Origin: Megalonaias nervosa
Taxonomy: Eukaryota > Mollusca > Bivalvia > Unionida > Unionidae
NCBI GenBank assembly: GCA_016617855.1
Contig: JAECUM010001824.1
Span: 62,001 to 126,000 of the forward strand
Direction: 5' to 3'
Length of the DNA: 64,000 nucleotides
Part shown: positions 20,746-32,544 of the stretch, piece after piece
How positions within the stretch are numbered: the first letter of the stretch is position 1
Layout of the letters: each line of letters starts with the position of its first letter
The notes under the pieces: generated by a model
Databases searched by the model: none
What the model was told of the DNA's origin: nothing
What the model saw: only the letters and a program-made list of their open reading frames with translations
Program-made: the position numbers and the translations under genes

Positions 20746-23700
20746 TAGTATTGATTTAAAGGTAACTGTGTATTTCTGCAACAATGCTGAGTGAGAAATG
20801 AGGCACTGATGAATATCTGTTAGTGAAATGTGTCTCAATGCACAGTGCTTTATTTATAGTCCAGCCTCTCACAAAAAAAATGCCAGATAACCTATGACAA
20901 GAACTTTACAGTGAGTTCATTTTTTAATGTACAATATATTATCATGTGGACAACATGTTTAGTTCACTACTGAGAAACAAGAATATACTGTAAAATTAAT
21001 TCTGACCAGAGTCCATATTGCTGATAGACAAACTCATCCAAGATCTTGATGATACAAATTTACATAACTGGTTTGATCAAAAATACAGCCTCTATCAAGC
21101 TCAAAAGTTCTGCTAATCAGCTACAAGATTACATCGACTCTTGCCATACCGCCCTCCTGATGATGTAACCTTATGTGCTAAACCTAATCAAAATAAGGTC
21201 TCTCAGTGTTTGCAAGTTTAGGCAATTTGATGCAATATAACATCATGAATTATTGACAAATTCACTCTGAACTGAACAGGATCTAAATTGGTTTTTTTTT
21301 TTTTTTTTTTAATACAGCACGGTAACCCCATGAACAAATGGAACTGTAACATTCGTGACGCCTACCGATTGATATTTCCAAGTTAATATTTCCATTTCGA
21401 TTGCAAGGATTTATTTTACAGTCTTACACTACTCACAAATTGATTTAATAAACCATCTGATACTGCATTTTTAAATCAAGAAAACCGCTTCTCTCACGCA
21501 GGTCTCTAGTTTCTCACATTCGTCGTTTTGGCGCCTATTTTTTTCAAGGTCATTAACCGTAGTCGAGAAGTGGCCATTATGAAATTCTGTATTATTCTTT
21601 GTCGTTTTCCATATTCTTTGTCGTTTCCCAATCTTGAATCTTCTTTGTTTTTTTTTTTTTTGTTTTTTTTTTCACGTGTGCTCTTACATTCGTGTATTTT
21701 TCCCGTTTGATAGTATTTGTGTCATTTTCATCTTTAGCCACTTTTAAAACACATTGCTGACTATGGTATTAGCTTACCCTCCCGTTCTTATGTACCCATA
21801 AGGCCTACCAATTACAAAACTCGATAGCCATCAACGACATAAATGTTAGGAAGTCACAAAACTAAGTGATTTAATTCATCAATTTATCATTTCTAACCTG
21901 ATTTTCACCTGGGATCCTCAACGTTATCTTCTCCTGTGCGTTTGAACCAAACGAATGTTTCTTTGTTAAGACAGCGCCATATTGGCGTGGACGCGTCTAT
22001 TTATTCTTCTTCCGATAAAAGATGGGGTGTCGCAGCCGTCTTCGATAAGTACTGAATAATTCATTCAGTTTACGTAACTGTGTGATTTATATCCTTAACG
22101 CACGTGTATGTAAGAGTTATAGCTTTTTTAATTTGTTTACTTCTGATACAGAAATACTGGATGTATAATCAGCTTGTTTGCTTTTTTCCTTCACGCAATG
22201 AACTGTTCTAGACACCGGAAAAGGACAGCGAGCAGTATGTCCGGTCGTTGACGCAAACAATTCCAATGAAGCTATCGTTTGATTTGAAACGCGAACAGGA
22301 TGATAACGTTGTGACCAACTGGCGACAATCACGTTAGGAATTATAGACTGATGAATGAAATCACTAAGTTTTGTTAATTTTTTTTTTATACTGATTAAGT
22401 TGTTTTTTGTTTTTTTTAAAATAAAATCTGTCTGAGGGTCGGGTGCAAACAAACGAGAGAACAGCGAGTCGAAATACTTTTCTGAACTCTTTTATAAAGT
22501 ATCTACTGTTAGTGTAGTGTTATAGACCAAAACCCTACATCCTAAGGAATTATTATTATCACTGGCTGAAAAGTATTGCCCAATCGAAAAGTGAGAAAGT
22601 TTTGATTACTTGTATGATTTGTATTAGCTATGCAAAGTTATTCTGAAGAAAGAAAAAAAAAAAAAACGCATTTCCACGAATAATCTATACATTTTTAATT
22701 TAATCATGTCACATTTGTACATGTTTATTGCTCTTAAACAATAACCATTAAAATATTAAACAAGGATAAAATCAAAGGCTGGATTCAAAATTTCAGAAAT
22801 ATTGCTATCTGCAGTTTTCTCTTCAGGAAAGGGGAGAATTCATACATGTCCAAAATTAAAAGTACTTTAATAACTTCAACTAAATAAATGCCATGATATT
22901 CATAAATATGTATAAGATAATAACAAAGGAGCTGAAAGCATTTAACTCTCTTGTATTCTGACAGAGATCCTGGGTAAATCATCCCTGGCTGTACATTTGA
23001 ATTCACCAGAGTTTTATTTACTAACAATAAATAACAGCATACTCCAGCAAAATCCAAGAATATAAATGGATACTAGTCTGTTAATTACAATTACAATTTC
23101 ATTCTGTACCTGAAAACACAAAGAGTATATTAAAAGCTGGAAAAAAAAAAATATTTGACAACATGGTCCTCAGCTGGCAATGATGTAAATCTGCATTAAA
23201 AACTCGGAGATATACAATATTTCTGGTAATGGAACCTACAGATGTGTTATATTACTTTTTTCGACTCTCTTATTTTGTTATGATCATCAGTGATGTACTA
23301 CGTGCACCTCTTAGAACAGAAAGATAAATGTGAAAGAAAGTCTTTTATTTTGTTTTTCTATTTAAAAATTACCCCCACATTCACAGCTTAAGAAGTGTCA
23401 AAATAAAATCACACGCATTCTGATACTTATTCAGTGCATTCTATTTCAGGAGAAATTTGCTTACTTGTCATTTATCATTCAGTTATTTCAACATTTTGTT
23501 CCATTTCACAAATTTAAAATTGCAACTCTTTATCTTGATTTTAACTGCCCCATTTTGTATTAATTATCAAACTAGCCATCTTTCTTAAAAATGCACAAAT
23601 GATAGCAAAAGTCATCATGGCACAAATAAACTTACAGAAGATGAATGCTTATTCAGAAACTGGTAACCTGTAGCACAACAGGAGCTATCACCCAGCTTTG

Positions 23701-24472
23701 CTTTCACTGCTACTGAGAAGTTAATTCCTCCAAATTGATGACAATAAACAATGTACATGAACATAGTTAACAGTATTTGAGTTTTTTGTTGAATCATATG
23801 ACACAGAAAAATGCCAATTTAAATAAAATCTTCATCTAATTTAGTAGATTGCACAAACAACTAATATATAACACAATCAAACCAAAACTACAGTCTTAAA
23901 ATAGATTATGCTTAATGAGAAATGTTCACCTTTTTACTACTAGAAAGTATATATACTTACATGTATGTTTCCATGCAATAAAGGCTGGGATGATTACATG
24001 ACAAAATGTTTAGAGTAATTATATAGTTTCAAACCTTGCTTTTTTAACAAAAATCTATGTGTTAAGAGCATATTTTACAGATTAGGAAGATCAAAATACA
24101 ATGTGGACAATTCACCCTTCTATTTCTCATCTCAAAACAACTGCTACAATGATAATGAAGCCAGATATGCACAGTTTGTGGTATAAGCTTTCCATAAATA
24201 CTCATAATTTCATGCAACCATAAAACTGAATATAAATTTTATGCTGCAAAGATTGACCTTTTGTGAAAACCAGGTCTAATATTATTTTCAAAAGACTTCT
24301 TAAAATGATTCCGGGCATTTTCCCCAACAGCCATTTTATAGAATTTAAACATAAATAAAACAACACAGTGCAACATTTATTTGTTGGTATTAACATATAC
24401 AGTCAACAGAACATTTGTTCTTTCAAGTCAGCACATCAGAGAAGCATTAAGTATTAATAAGAATCTCTGGCT
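20745..24472. repeat. Y block, copy I
   Basis: A long non-coding block shared with 32545-35339 (close, but lacking about 0.9 kb around 21515-22430) and 38300-41326 (more diverged). It includes a CpG-richer stretch at 21480-22480 with a candidate first exon. There is a T-run at 21292-21311. Short open frames are not preserved consistently among the three copies. Confidence 0.8.
21909..22010 (-). promoter_or_regulatory. Candidate promoter and non-coding first exon
   Basis: On the minus strand this CpG-bearing stretch holds CCAAT within cgccaatatggcgctg (also YY1-like), a GGAA (ETS-like) word and an aataaata word just upstream. It ends in a good donor, cccag followed by gtgaaaat (GT at 21908-21907). 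It lies about 5.7 kb upstream of exon 2 on the same strand. No long open frame is present, so it would be 5' UTR. This is inference from sequence words only; a diverged copy sits near 38964-39060. Confidence 0.3.
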
Positions 24473-25520
24473 GTGTCAGGAGGTGGTAGTGATGTGTGAA
24501 CTCACACACTCCTAATGGTATTTGGCTATTGTTATCTAGGAGATGATCAACCATGCTGTTATTGCTCCAACTGAGTAAGCAATAAAATAAATGTATGAAA
24601 TTACTAGATGAAATAACAGAGACCTGAGCAGAGATGCAGAACTCAAAAACATGAGCCCCCATAGGTAAAATACAGGAATTTAATGAATTACATAAACAAA
24701 ACGAAATTGAACATGACAAGTGAACGATTCACTTTCTCTCAGAAATAGAGTTACAAAATTATGTAAAATTTAATTAGCCATTCTATTATATTGACAGAAG
24801 AAATGTAATTATATAATCGAGTGACTGATCAAGCTCAGACTGTTGGCATGTGAGCATCATCTGGTGCTTCCAGTTTTTTCCAAATCACTGTTGGTGATAG
24901 GTCTCTTCAGTCATCAACCTCTTGGTTGCAGACTGTGCACTTTTCTCATTATGCAATACAGGTATGGAGCAACATTCCTCTGTGTCTTCCCATGCCATAG
25001 CTCGCTTATCATCAGATCTTGGAACCCCTCAGACTTTCCCCCTCAGCAGAAAAACTTGGGCTGATATCATGTTGGAGATTTTATTGAAACCCTGAACTCT
25101 GTCCAGGAACACACACCCCCTTGTTTACCTTAGTGAATCACGATAACTCTTTTAAGCACCAAAAACTGATCACTCCCATCAAAGTTAGAAAAAAACCTCT
25201 CTAGACCACCTTTACTAATTACTATTCTGGAAAATATCATTTTATGACACCTGCTTCAAATGGACCCCAAACTTCCTAAAATTCAACTCTTGACTTCACT
25301 ACTGACCTAGTGTTAACACTGCATTCTTAATTGGCTCTAACCATTAATCGAGCAATCCCTAATTCAAATTCAGTTCATGTCCAAAGCAGAACAGATTCCA
25401 CCCCTCACAGTCAACAATTTCTGACAAGTCTAATCCATGTCAAACTTAACGTTTACATGTCATACTAACCCCGAAAGAATTTAAAGCAAAATTATCTCTA
25501 TAAAAGTTTGCACCATTACA
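24473..25520. other. Unique about 1.05-kb segment between sub-units
   Basis: Copy II passes directly from ctggct to tcacgcttagacc (35335-35350). Here the same two flanks are separated by 1,048 bases and bounded by ggct on both sides (24469-24472, 25521-25524). There are no terminal inverted repeats and no recognised protein. It is either an insertion with a 4-base duplication or sequence deleted from the other copy. Confidence 0.5.
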
Positions 25521-25524
25521 GGCT

Positions 25525-26610
25525 TCATGCCTAGACCTAGACGTTACACCTGAGAGTGGACATGACTAATTAAAACATAAAGAAAGGGAGCATCACTGGG
25601 GAACAAGGCTAGGAACTCTCAAAAAAAATTAAATCATGTTTCAGATTTTCTTCTCAGACTGAAAACCCTGCATGCTCTTAAATTTGAAAACTATTAATAC
25701 TGCTGATCTTACAAGTAGATAGTTTGCTCATAAAATATGGAATAAAATTTTCTATACAGTTGGCTAACTTGTCTCATGTGTTAGGAGTAATGAAAAAGCT
25801 AAAAGCTGCCCTGGCATCATGCATTTTTAAATGGAGGATTCAATATATTGACTTGAAATATTATTGACATGTTCTATATACTTGGCAAAATTTGTGGAAT
25901 GAAAATTCCACACCAAGCTTTGTAACGTCAAACCCATCACTGAGTGTGGCATCCCTCATACAGAACAATTTACAGAGATAAGGTGACACTGTACTTAATG
26001 TAAATGCATATATGACAATTTTTGACAGGAGTGCATGTTGGGCAAGTGTCAACTGAGAGTGAACCACATTCTTGTTGAGTGTACTGACTTCCATCCTCTA
26101 ACAAAAGATTTATCTGAACTCAATTTAGGAACATTATGATGATGTACAACATGAGAAAATGTTTAACATTATGAGGGAATACGGTATATTTAACAAATTG
26201 TATTTTAATGATTTTATTTTGTTACCTTTATGTTTCATTTTTCATGACACATTTTATGACAGGAGTGCATGTCCGGCAAGTGTCAACTGATAGTGAACCA
26301 CATACTTGTTGAGTGTATTGACTTTCATCCTCTATAAATAAGATTTATCTGAACTCATTATGATGATGTACAACATGAGAAAATATTCAAATTTTAGAGG
26401 GAATATGGTATACTTAACAAATTGTATTTTAATGATTTTACTTTGTTACCTTTATGTTTTATCTTTCATGTTCTAATTCATGTTTATATTTGTTTGGAAG
26501 GGTTTATCCTCCTGAAGTATACTGCAGCTGAATTTCTTAATTTTTACATTTGCTGAAATTTGCTTTTATTTGCCACCATAAAGGCACTATTATGTCCAGG
26601 TGCTACATAT
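25525..26610 (+). pseudogene. LINE RNase H and 3' end, sub-unit 2
   Basis: Frameshifted plus-strand pieces resemble RNase H: FSD near 25653, then SHV..RSNEKAKS near 25770-25805. The tail CMLGKCQLRVNHILVEC lies at about 26032-26082, followed by TDFHPL. About 234 bp of this 3' end (gacaggagtgcatg at 26024) is tandemly repeated from 26258, giving two copies of the tail motif. Stops and frameshifts make it inactive. Confidence 0.75.
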
Positions 26611-26689
26611 GTACACACACACACATACATACAGGTACTGAACTATGAGGTTGACTGGGCCTTGAATCTCAGCTCTTCTATGAATCATA

Positions 26690-27030
26690 ACAATCCATGT
26701 CCCACAAGCAGTCCAGACCCAATTATATTGCCATTTTGATACATATGAATCATAACAACCCAGTAGTCCAGTGGATGTCCCACAAGCAGTCCAGGCCTAA
26801 TGATATTGCCATTTTGATACATATGAATCATAACAATCCAGTAGTCCAGTGGATGTCCCACAAGCAGTCCAGGCCCAATGATATTGCCATTTTGATACAT
26901 ATAAATCATAACAACACAGTAGTGGATGTCCCACAACCAGTTCTGGACCAATGATATTGCCATTTTGATACATATGAATCATAACAACCCAGTAGTCCAG
27001 GCCATGTCCCACAAGCAGTCCAGGCCCAAA
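26690..27030. repeat. 78-bp minisatellite, 5 copies
   Basis: The word cccacaagca/cccacaacca starts at 26701, 26779, 26857, 26930 and 27008 (spacing 78, 78, 73, 78). The period is 26 codons and neither strand has a stop in the phase used, so long frames appear on both strands (for example MSHKQSRPNDIAILIHMNHN on the plus). The corresponding sites near 17560, 30370 and 35920 hold a single unit, so the array expanded only here. Confidence 0.9.
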
Positions 27031-27559
27031 GATATTGCCATTTTGATACATATCTACTGCTTATGTAACATGTTTAATGTAATCTGGACATCATTACAAT
27101 CTGCACATTTTTGTCAGATAAAAAGAAAAGCACAGAAACAAGACAAGGGGTGGTGGAGAGGAATGGTATTCTTCTGGAGAAGTAACTCGACTCTTGACCA
27201 GGTACATGTCTTCAGTGTGATGTGTAGAGAAAGATTCATCACTAATAAAAACATCTTACTTTATACTAAGCCATGATTTACAGGATTTTCCATGAAAAAT
27301 AATTTTAATAAATTACCAGAGTGGAACACTAGAAATGTGTTTCCACTTTCATTGATAGACACTGGTTATGGCATGATCATGAATTTTTAGCAACTTCTTT
27401 ATGCTTACTTGGTATAGAGATGAGCATGGTTGCCTCACATGCAGGAAAACCAAATTCAAATCCTAAAATGTGCACAAACTTTTGTCTTTAATTTTTGTAA
27501 GGTGTTATTTCACCTTTCAAACACATAAATGTATACTTCTGTGACCAGAAGTGCTTGAC

Positions 27560-28640
27560 AAATTAAATACTGAATTTACTGCAAAAAAGTAATATTGCAG
27601 TCAGTAAAAAATGTACATGTACATAAGCATGGATGGCAAAGTGCAGGCCAATGATAAAGAAAGGGCGATGCTGCAGTGGAGACAGTTTGTGGTATTTCTT
27701 GTGGGTAAGGTGTGCCAAAGGCAATACCCACCAAGATGCTCTGACCTCCCGGGCAAATTTGTGACGGCCCTGCCAAAGTGATCGCTATTTTGAACTTTTG
27801 CTCATGGCAGGATCAACGAAAAAGTGACCTCCGAGTCTCGCTTTTCCAAAAATGGTCCTGTAAAAAATAGTGCAGCTCATGGTACCCTTACCTTCATGCA
27901 GATGTCAATTAGGCCTGGTTTTCCTAAGTCATATAAGCACCATATTTGCTCAGAAATGGCTACATATTGCTGCACCAGAGTTTCAGTCAAAAGCACATGC
28001 CAACATGATCATCTATTCAGGACGTGCAGTCATATAAGGACCATCAAAGTAACTATCTCGGTGGTAAGATCAGCATTTTTATATAGGAAAAAGCACATAT
28101 TGCAAAGAATAAGTGTTCAAAGTATCTGTAATGAGATTTTTCATTCTGGCCAGACTACATATTGGGAAAAATATTTTTATTTAAAACCCTCATGTAAAAA
28201 CAACCATCACTTGAGTAGCAGAAATAATACTGTCAAGATGGCCACTATTCTCCAGCACTGGTTTTATTTAGTATTAACAAAATATTATAAGCTTCTCAGT
28301 GAAATGTCCATGTCTACAGGACCATCTGTAAATCAAAAGTAACTGAGATTTTCAATATGGCTACCATGGTGGCCATACAGTAGATTGGATTAACACCCTT
28401 CTCACTTAAAAACAGATACATACATGTATTATATGAAAACTTTTGCTGGGTAATGAAAACCCCCAAGACCATCCAGGCAGGAGTACCTATAACAATATTT
28501 TCAAGATGGCAACTGTGATGGCCGTATTAGATATCCAACAATTACCATTTTTACATAGAACAAACTAGACCTTGGAATGAATGTATGTAATATTTCATGG
28601 CAATTCTTCAAATAGTTGCAGAGTAGTGTTACCAATTTTG
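27560..28640. repeat. Z block with AAGATGGC element, copy I
   Basis: Shared with 37250-38170. It includes ggcaaatttgtgacggccct near 27755 and then AAGATGGC units from about 28180 (cttgagtagcagaaataata, gatggccactattctcc). The long plus-strand frame at 27824-28342 is not kept in the partner block, so I do not call it a gene. Confidence 0.7.
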
Positions 28641-28720
28641 TGTTAACATAAAGACAAAAGACATCATGTTATATTGTAAACTCCAATGATCTGTGGCCAA
28701 TAGAACTAAAAGCAGCATCC
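28180..28720 (+). repeat. AAGATGGC composite repeat, copy 4
   Basis: Units near 28235, 28350 and 28505 carry ttcaatatgg/ttcaagatgg with ggccatac and acttttgctgggtaatgaaa. It ends with the family terminus gtgttaacataaagaca, catcatgttat and gccaatagaactaaaa (28640-28712). Confidence 0.75.
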
Positions 28721-28919
28721 CCCCCCCCAATCACCCTTGCCCCAGGTGACTAGACTTAAAAGAATAACCTAGGAACTTATTCACAGTCATACCATTGAAA
28801 AATATATATTCATACTCAAGGAAATTTAATTTGTGCAGTCAGCATTAATCCCTGTGATTTTTCATACTGCCTCAAGCAATAACATGGAAGCAACTAAGCC
28901 TCCCAACACAAGAAAACTC

Positions 28920-28950
28920 TGTAATGGTGCAGTGGTTAAGGCACAAATAC
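28920..28950 (+). mobile_element. Possible tRNA-like SINE head fragment at the duplication junction
   Basis: The words ggtgcagtggttaaggcac resemble an A box and lie immediately left of the start of copy II. It is too short to classify. Confidence 0.25.
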
Positions 28951-29559
28951 AAATCTGAAAGAGATATATTCAATTTTCATGATTTAGAAAATCATTCAGG
29001 ATAATAAGATTGCCTAATAAAATTGAGAAAATACATTAGCACAGTGGGAAAAACTAAACTAAATGTATGTGGAAAGAGCACCATTTCTTAAAGGGCTTAA
29101 ACCATACTGATCTTAAATTAAATGCAGTACTAATTCAATGCAACCTGTAACATACATTCAAGGCACCAAAAATGTTGGTGAGTAGCCGATAAGGCAGATA
29201 AACTAGACAGCATGATTGCAGCAGATGCCTAACAAACTTTGAGATACAATCAAACAAAACTGCTTCTATTATCCAATAATTAAACCAGTATACATTTCTA
29301 ATTTGAATTCATTCCCATCTGACAACACCAAGCTAATTAATGTTCGAAATGCCCAAACTTACATGTTTCCAAATTAAAAGTAACAACCATGGTTATTACA
29401 CCCACCTCTGATAACATCAAATAATATTTGAACTTTGCTAATGAAAAATTTTTCAACAAATACAATGCAGTCCATGCCTCCTATCATGGCCATACATTCT
29501 TGTATACAGATAGTTGTTAAGATTGAGATGTTTCTGCATTGCCACTCTGAAAGGTGGTA

Positions 29560-30125
29560 TCATCGTTGGAGTTGCCTGCAGCCAGTGTTCTCTCTGAGGC
29601 CTTTTACCAAAGCGGTTCACCACAAACAAGCTTTGTAATATCAAACCCATCATTTGTGTGTGGTCTCTCTCACACAGAACAAATTACAGAGATGAAGTGG
29701 TATTATACTCCTTGTTATCTACAACACACTTATCCTGACAAGAGTGCATGTTGTGCCAGTGTCCACTGACAATAGACCACATTCTTGTTGAGTGTGTTGA
29801 CTTCCATCCTCTGTCTGAAATCAGTTCAGAATTGTTTTGATACTGTACATTAGGAGAAAATCTTGGACTTTTTGAGGGAATACTCTATATATAACAAATT
29901 GTAACACTATCTTTTAAAGCTTTTATTTTGCTATGTTTATAGTTTACATAGGTATATTTTACAGAATTTTATCATCTTTACATGTTTCAGTAATTCATGT
30001 TTCTTATTTGCAAGATTTATCCTCCCAAGGTATACGGTAGATCAATTTCTTCATTTAAATATTTGTTGAACTTTACTTTCAAATGTCACCACTACTGCTC
30101 TGATGTGCTATTAAACAATAACACA
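29560..30125 (+). pseudogene. LINE 3' end (RNase H tail), sub-unit 3
   Basis: Partner of 16780-17290: acaagctttgtaatatcaaa, an aattacagagatgaa segment and the frameshifted tail reading DNRPHSC-like/NHILVEC around 29755-29800. The 3' UTR-like AT-rich stretch is also shared. Inactive. Confidence 0.7.
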
Positions 30126-32540
30126 CATGTACATACATATATAGATGTCTCAGGCTTGGCCAATGTGTGTATGTGACAAAGTTGCCATGGGTCAATGAAC
30201 CTAACTAGGGTTCCTCCTTCATTAGTCATACTCACACATACAGCCTATCTTGCACTGAGAAATGGAATTAAACCCAAAACAAACATACATACATACATGC
30301 ATGTCCACCAGGTTGATATGGCCTTCAATTTCAATGACTCGGGCCATATCAACAAAGTATTCCAAGCCATTTCCTCTCAAGCAGTACAGGCCTGAGTGAT
30401 ATTACCATCTTGATAAATACCTACTTATGTACCATGGTTAATGTAACCTGTACAATATTCAATCTATACATGTTTGTCATATATAAGCAGAAGCAAGACT
30501 TCAGGAAAAGGCCAGGGGAAGAAACAAAATGGAATTCTTCTGGAGCTGTACCTTTACTTTGGAATTTTGACCAAGCAGGTATCTGAAGTGACCAGTGCAG
30601 AGAAGGACTCATCACAAATACATGTATAAACATTTTAATTTATCCTTGGCCATGAATTACAGGATTTTCCAAGAAAAATAGTTTTGAAAAGTTACTGGAG
30701 TGGAACATCCAAAATAATTTTCCACTGCCATCAAACAGTCATTTTTAATGATATGGTCATGAAATTTTAGCAACTTTTTGACATGTGCTTAGATAAGATG
30801 TAAGAATGGTTGTCTCACATGCAGGAAAACCATTTTCAAATCTCAAAATGTGCATAAACTTTCAGTATTTTTTAATGTGCTATTTTACCTCCAGGAGAAG
30901 AATAATACTAATGAGAATTTCTGTGTGAATATTAAGAAAAACCAAAACTAAATCAACAGTAAACCACTGACATTGTGTGGGATATAGTAAAAATCAACTT
31001 CAGTCTGCGATACATATTGCTTGCCAATATTATAAACAGACAATTTGCTTGAAACAAATGAATAATGGATATATACAACTGAATGGATATGTTTCATATC
31101 TTGTGTGAAAAACTCAAGTATTTCCATTTGTGACTTTGGCACTCATAACACTATCAAGTTTATTAACCACTTGATCAAATAAATTTGTTAATCACTCATC
31201 TCAAGCAAATATCATCAATGTAATATTACTGTAATGACATTATATACAGTGGCAATATCTCAGTACAACTTTAGACTCATCACACACCATTAATGTTCAT
31301 AAAAGAACATACAACATCTGAAGTTTAAATCATGTAGACAATCTCATGTCATAAAACTCTTGGATTATTAAGGTTCCTCTGCAGTCAGATTATAAGTAAA
31401 GAAACTGAATATTACTGAAATGAGTCTCAAAAATCATCCCAAATCAAAAGTATGTCCACCACATTTCACCATAAACGTGGCATGGCACTCATCAAGATGG
31501 ATCCAATTACAAAATGCATGTATTTGTGACCAGAAATGCATGACAAATTTTCTTGAAGTCTGAAGTACAAAGTCGTATATTTTCGTGTTTGGGATACTCA
31601 TCTGTATGGCTGGAGAGGATCAATGTGTGCCAAGTGATCTGATTCACATTTCTGAAAACTACATTACCATTGGCTAATTCAAAGGTCAAATAATTCATAA
31701 CATAAAGTGGTTGCTGTCAGATCATCACATAAGCACATTGGAGATCTGATTTTAATGAGTGTTGATATGTAAACTGTAAGTCACAGTGAATATATAGGTG
31801 GTCAATATGACCTATTTTTGGTATGATGACGTTGTACAAACCAAGATGCATCTACATAGCATGCTGTGTATCTCTGGAGGAAACAATGCCCAAGAAACTA
31901 ACCTAAACACAAAACTTGAATTAGGGTGTGAAAATTAGGCCAGGGACTTCATTCTGGTAACTTTGTGATGCATCGCTCTGGGACTTATAACAGGGTTCTC
32001 AACTGAGTTTCTGAATGAGGAATCATGGACTCTTCACTCACAGAACTCTGAGGTATGATCCCTCATTCTGACATTCCTTGGATTAAATACAAGAGCTCAT
32101 CACATTCAAAAGGCTAAAAAGGAAAACTAAAAAGTATATAATCATCATTTTACTTCATATCACAACTAAAATCGTACCCATTTATGATATCCCACTAATA
32201 AAAATATTTGTCAGTATATAGAATATCAAGTTAAAACATCATACATGTACATTTTAAATGTTTACCCCTACAACAAACAATACTAAAAGCCATTAATAAA
32301 GTAATGGAATAAAATCATCAATGATTAGTTTCAATCATTAAAAAATGATAATTTAGATTGCAGTGTAGTTTTCTCTGCAAGTAAAACAGAATCTCCATTC
32401 CCACCAAAGGCCATCTGAGTGGTCAGTCACGATTATTACTTCTGGTTCAGTACCCACGAATGTAGTCCCAGTCAATTTTCTGAGCATTTTTTTCTCTCTC
32501 ATTTTGGTGGTGATACAAGACTCAGATTTAGGCATTCTCA
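30125..32540. other. Non-coding intron-like sequence of copy II
   Basis: Collinear with 17290-19090 through about 31790. Positions 31860-32540 have no partner in copy I, where the CR1-like LINE sits instead. No gene recognised. Confidence 0.6.
31560..31765. mobile_element. Truncated foldback element in copy II
   Basis: Retains the right arm (ggttgctgtcagatcatcac, gagatctgattttaat) and spacer words shared with 18820-19056, while the left arm is reduced to tcttgaagtctg. This shows the element predates the tandem duplication and was later deleted in this copy. Confidence 0.6.
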
Positions 32541-32544
32541 GTAT

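Larger units (their letters stand above)
16191..28954. repeat. Tandem segmental duplication, copy I (about 12.8 kb)
   Basis: Block order: intron segment (16192-16850), LINE 3' end and flank, Y block (20745-24472), insertion, second LINE 3' end and flank (25525-27560), Z block (27560-28640). The same order recurs in copy II (28955 onward). Copy I carries extra insertions (CR1-like LINE 19270-20745, full foldback element 18724-19056, 24473-25520). By eye the first sub-unit is clearly more similar to its partner in copy II than to the second sub-unit of the same copy. Confidence 0.8.

Noticed and set aside
22117..22452. 111-residue minus-strand open frame in the Y block
   Set aside because: The partner at 39160-39440 has frameshifts and stops and the third copy lacks the stretch. 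No domain motif seen.
27576..27776. Minus-strand frame beginning MAGPSQICPGG, with a similar one at 37487-37299
   Set aside because: Both start in the duplicated Z block. Similarity fades as expected for neutral DNA and no family fits.
27824..28342. 172-residue plus-strand open frame
   Set aside because: The homologous Z block at 37540-38050 does not keep the frame, its 3' half lies in an AAGATGGC repeat, and no domain is visible.
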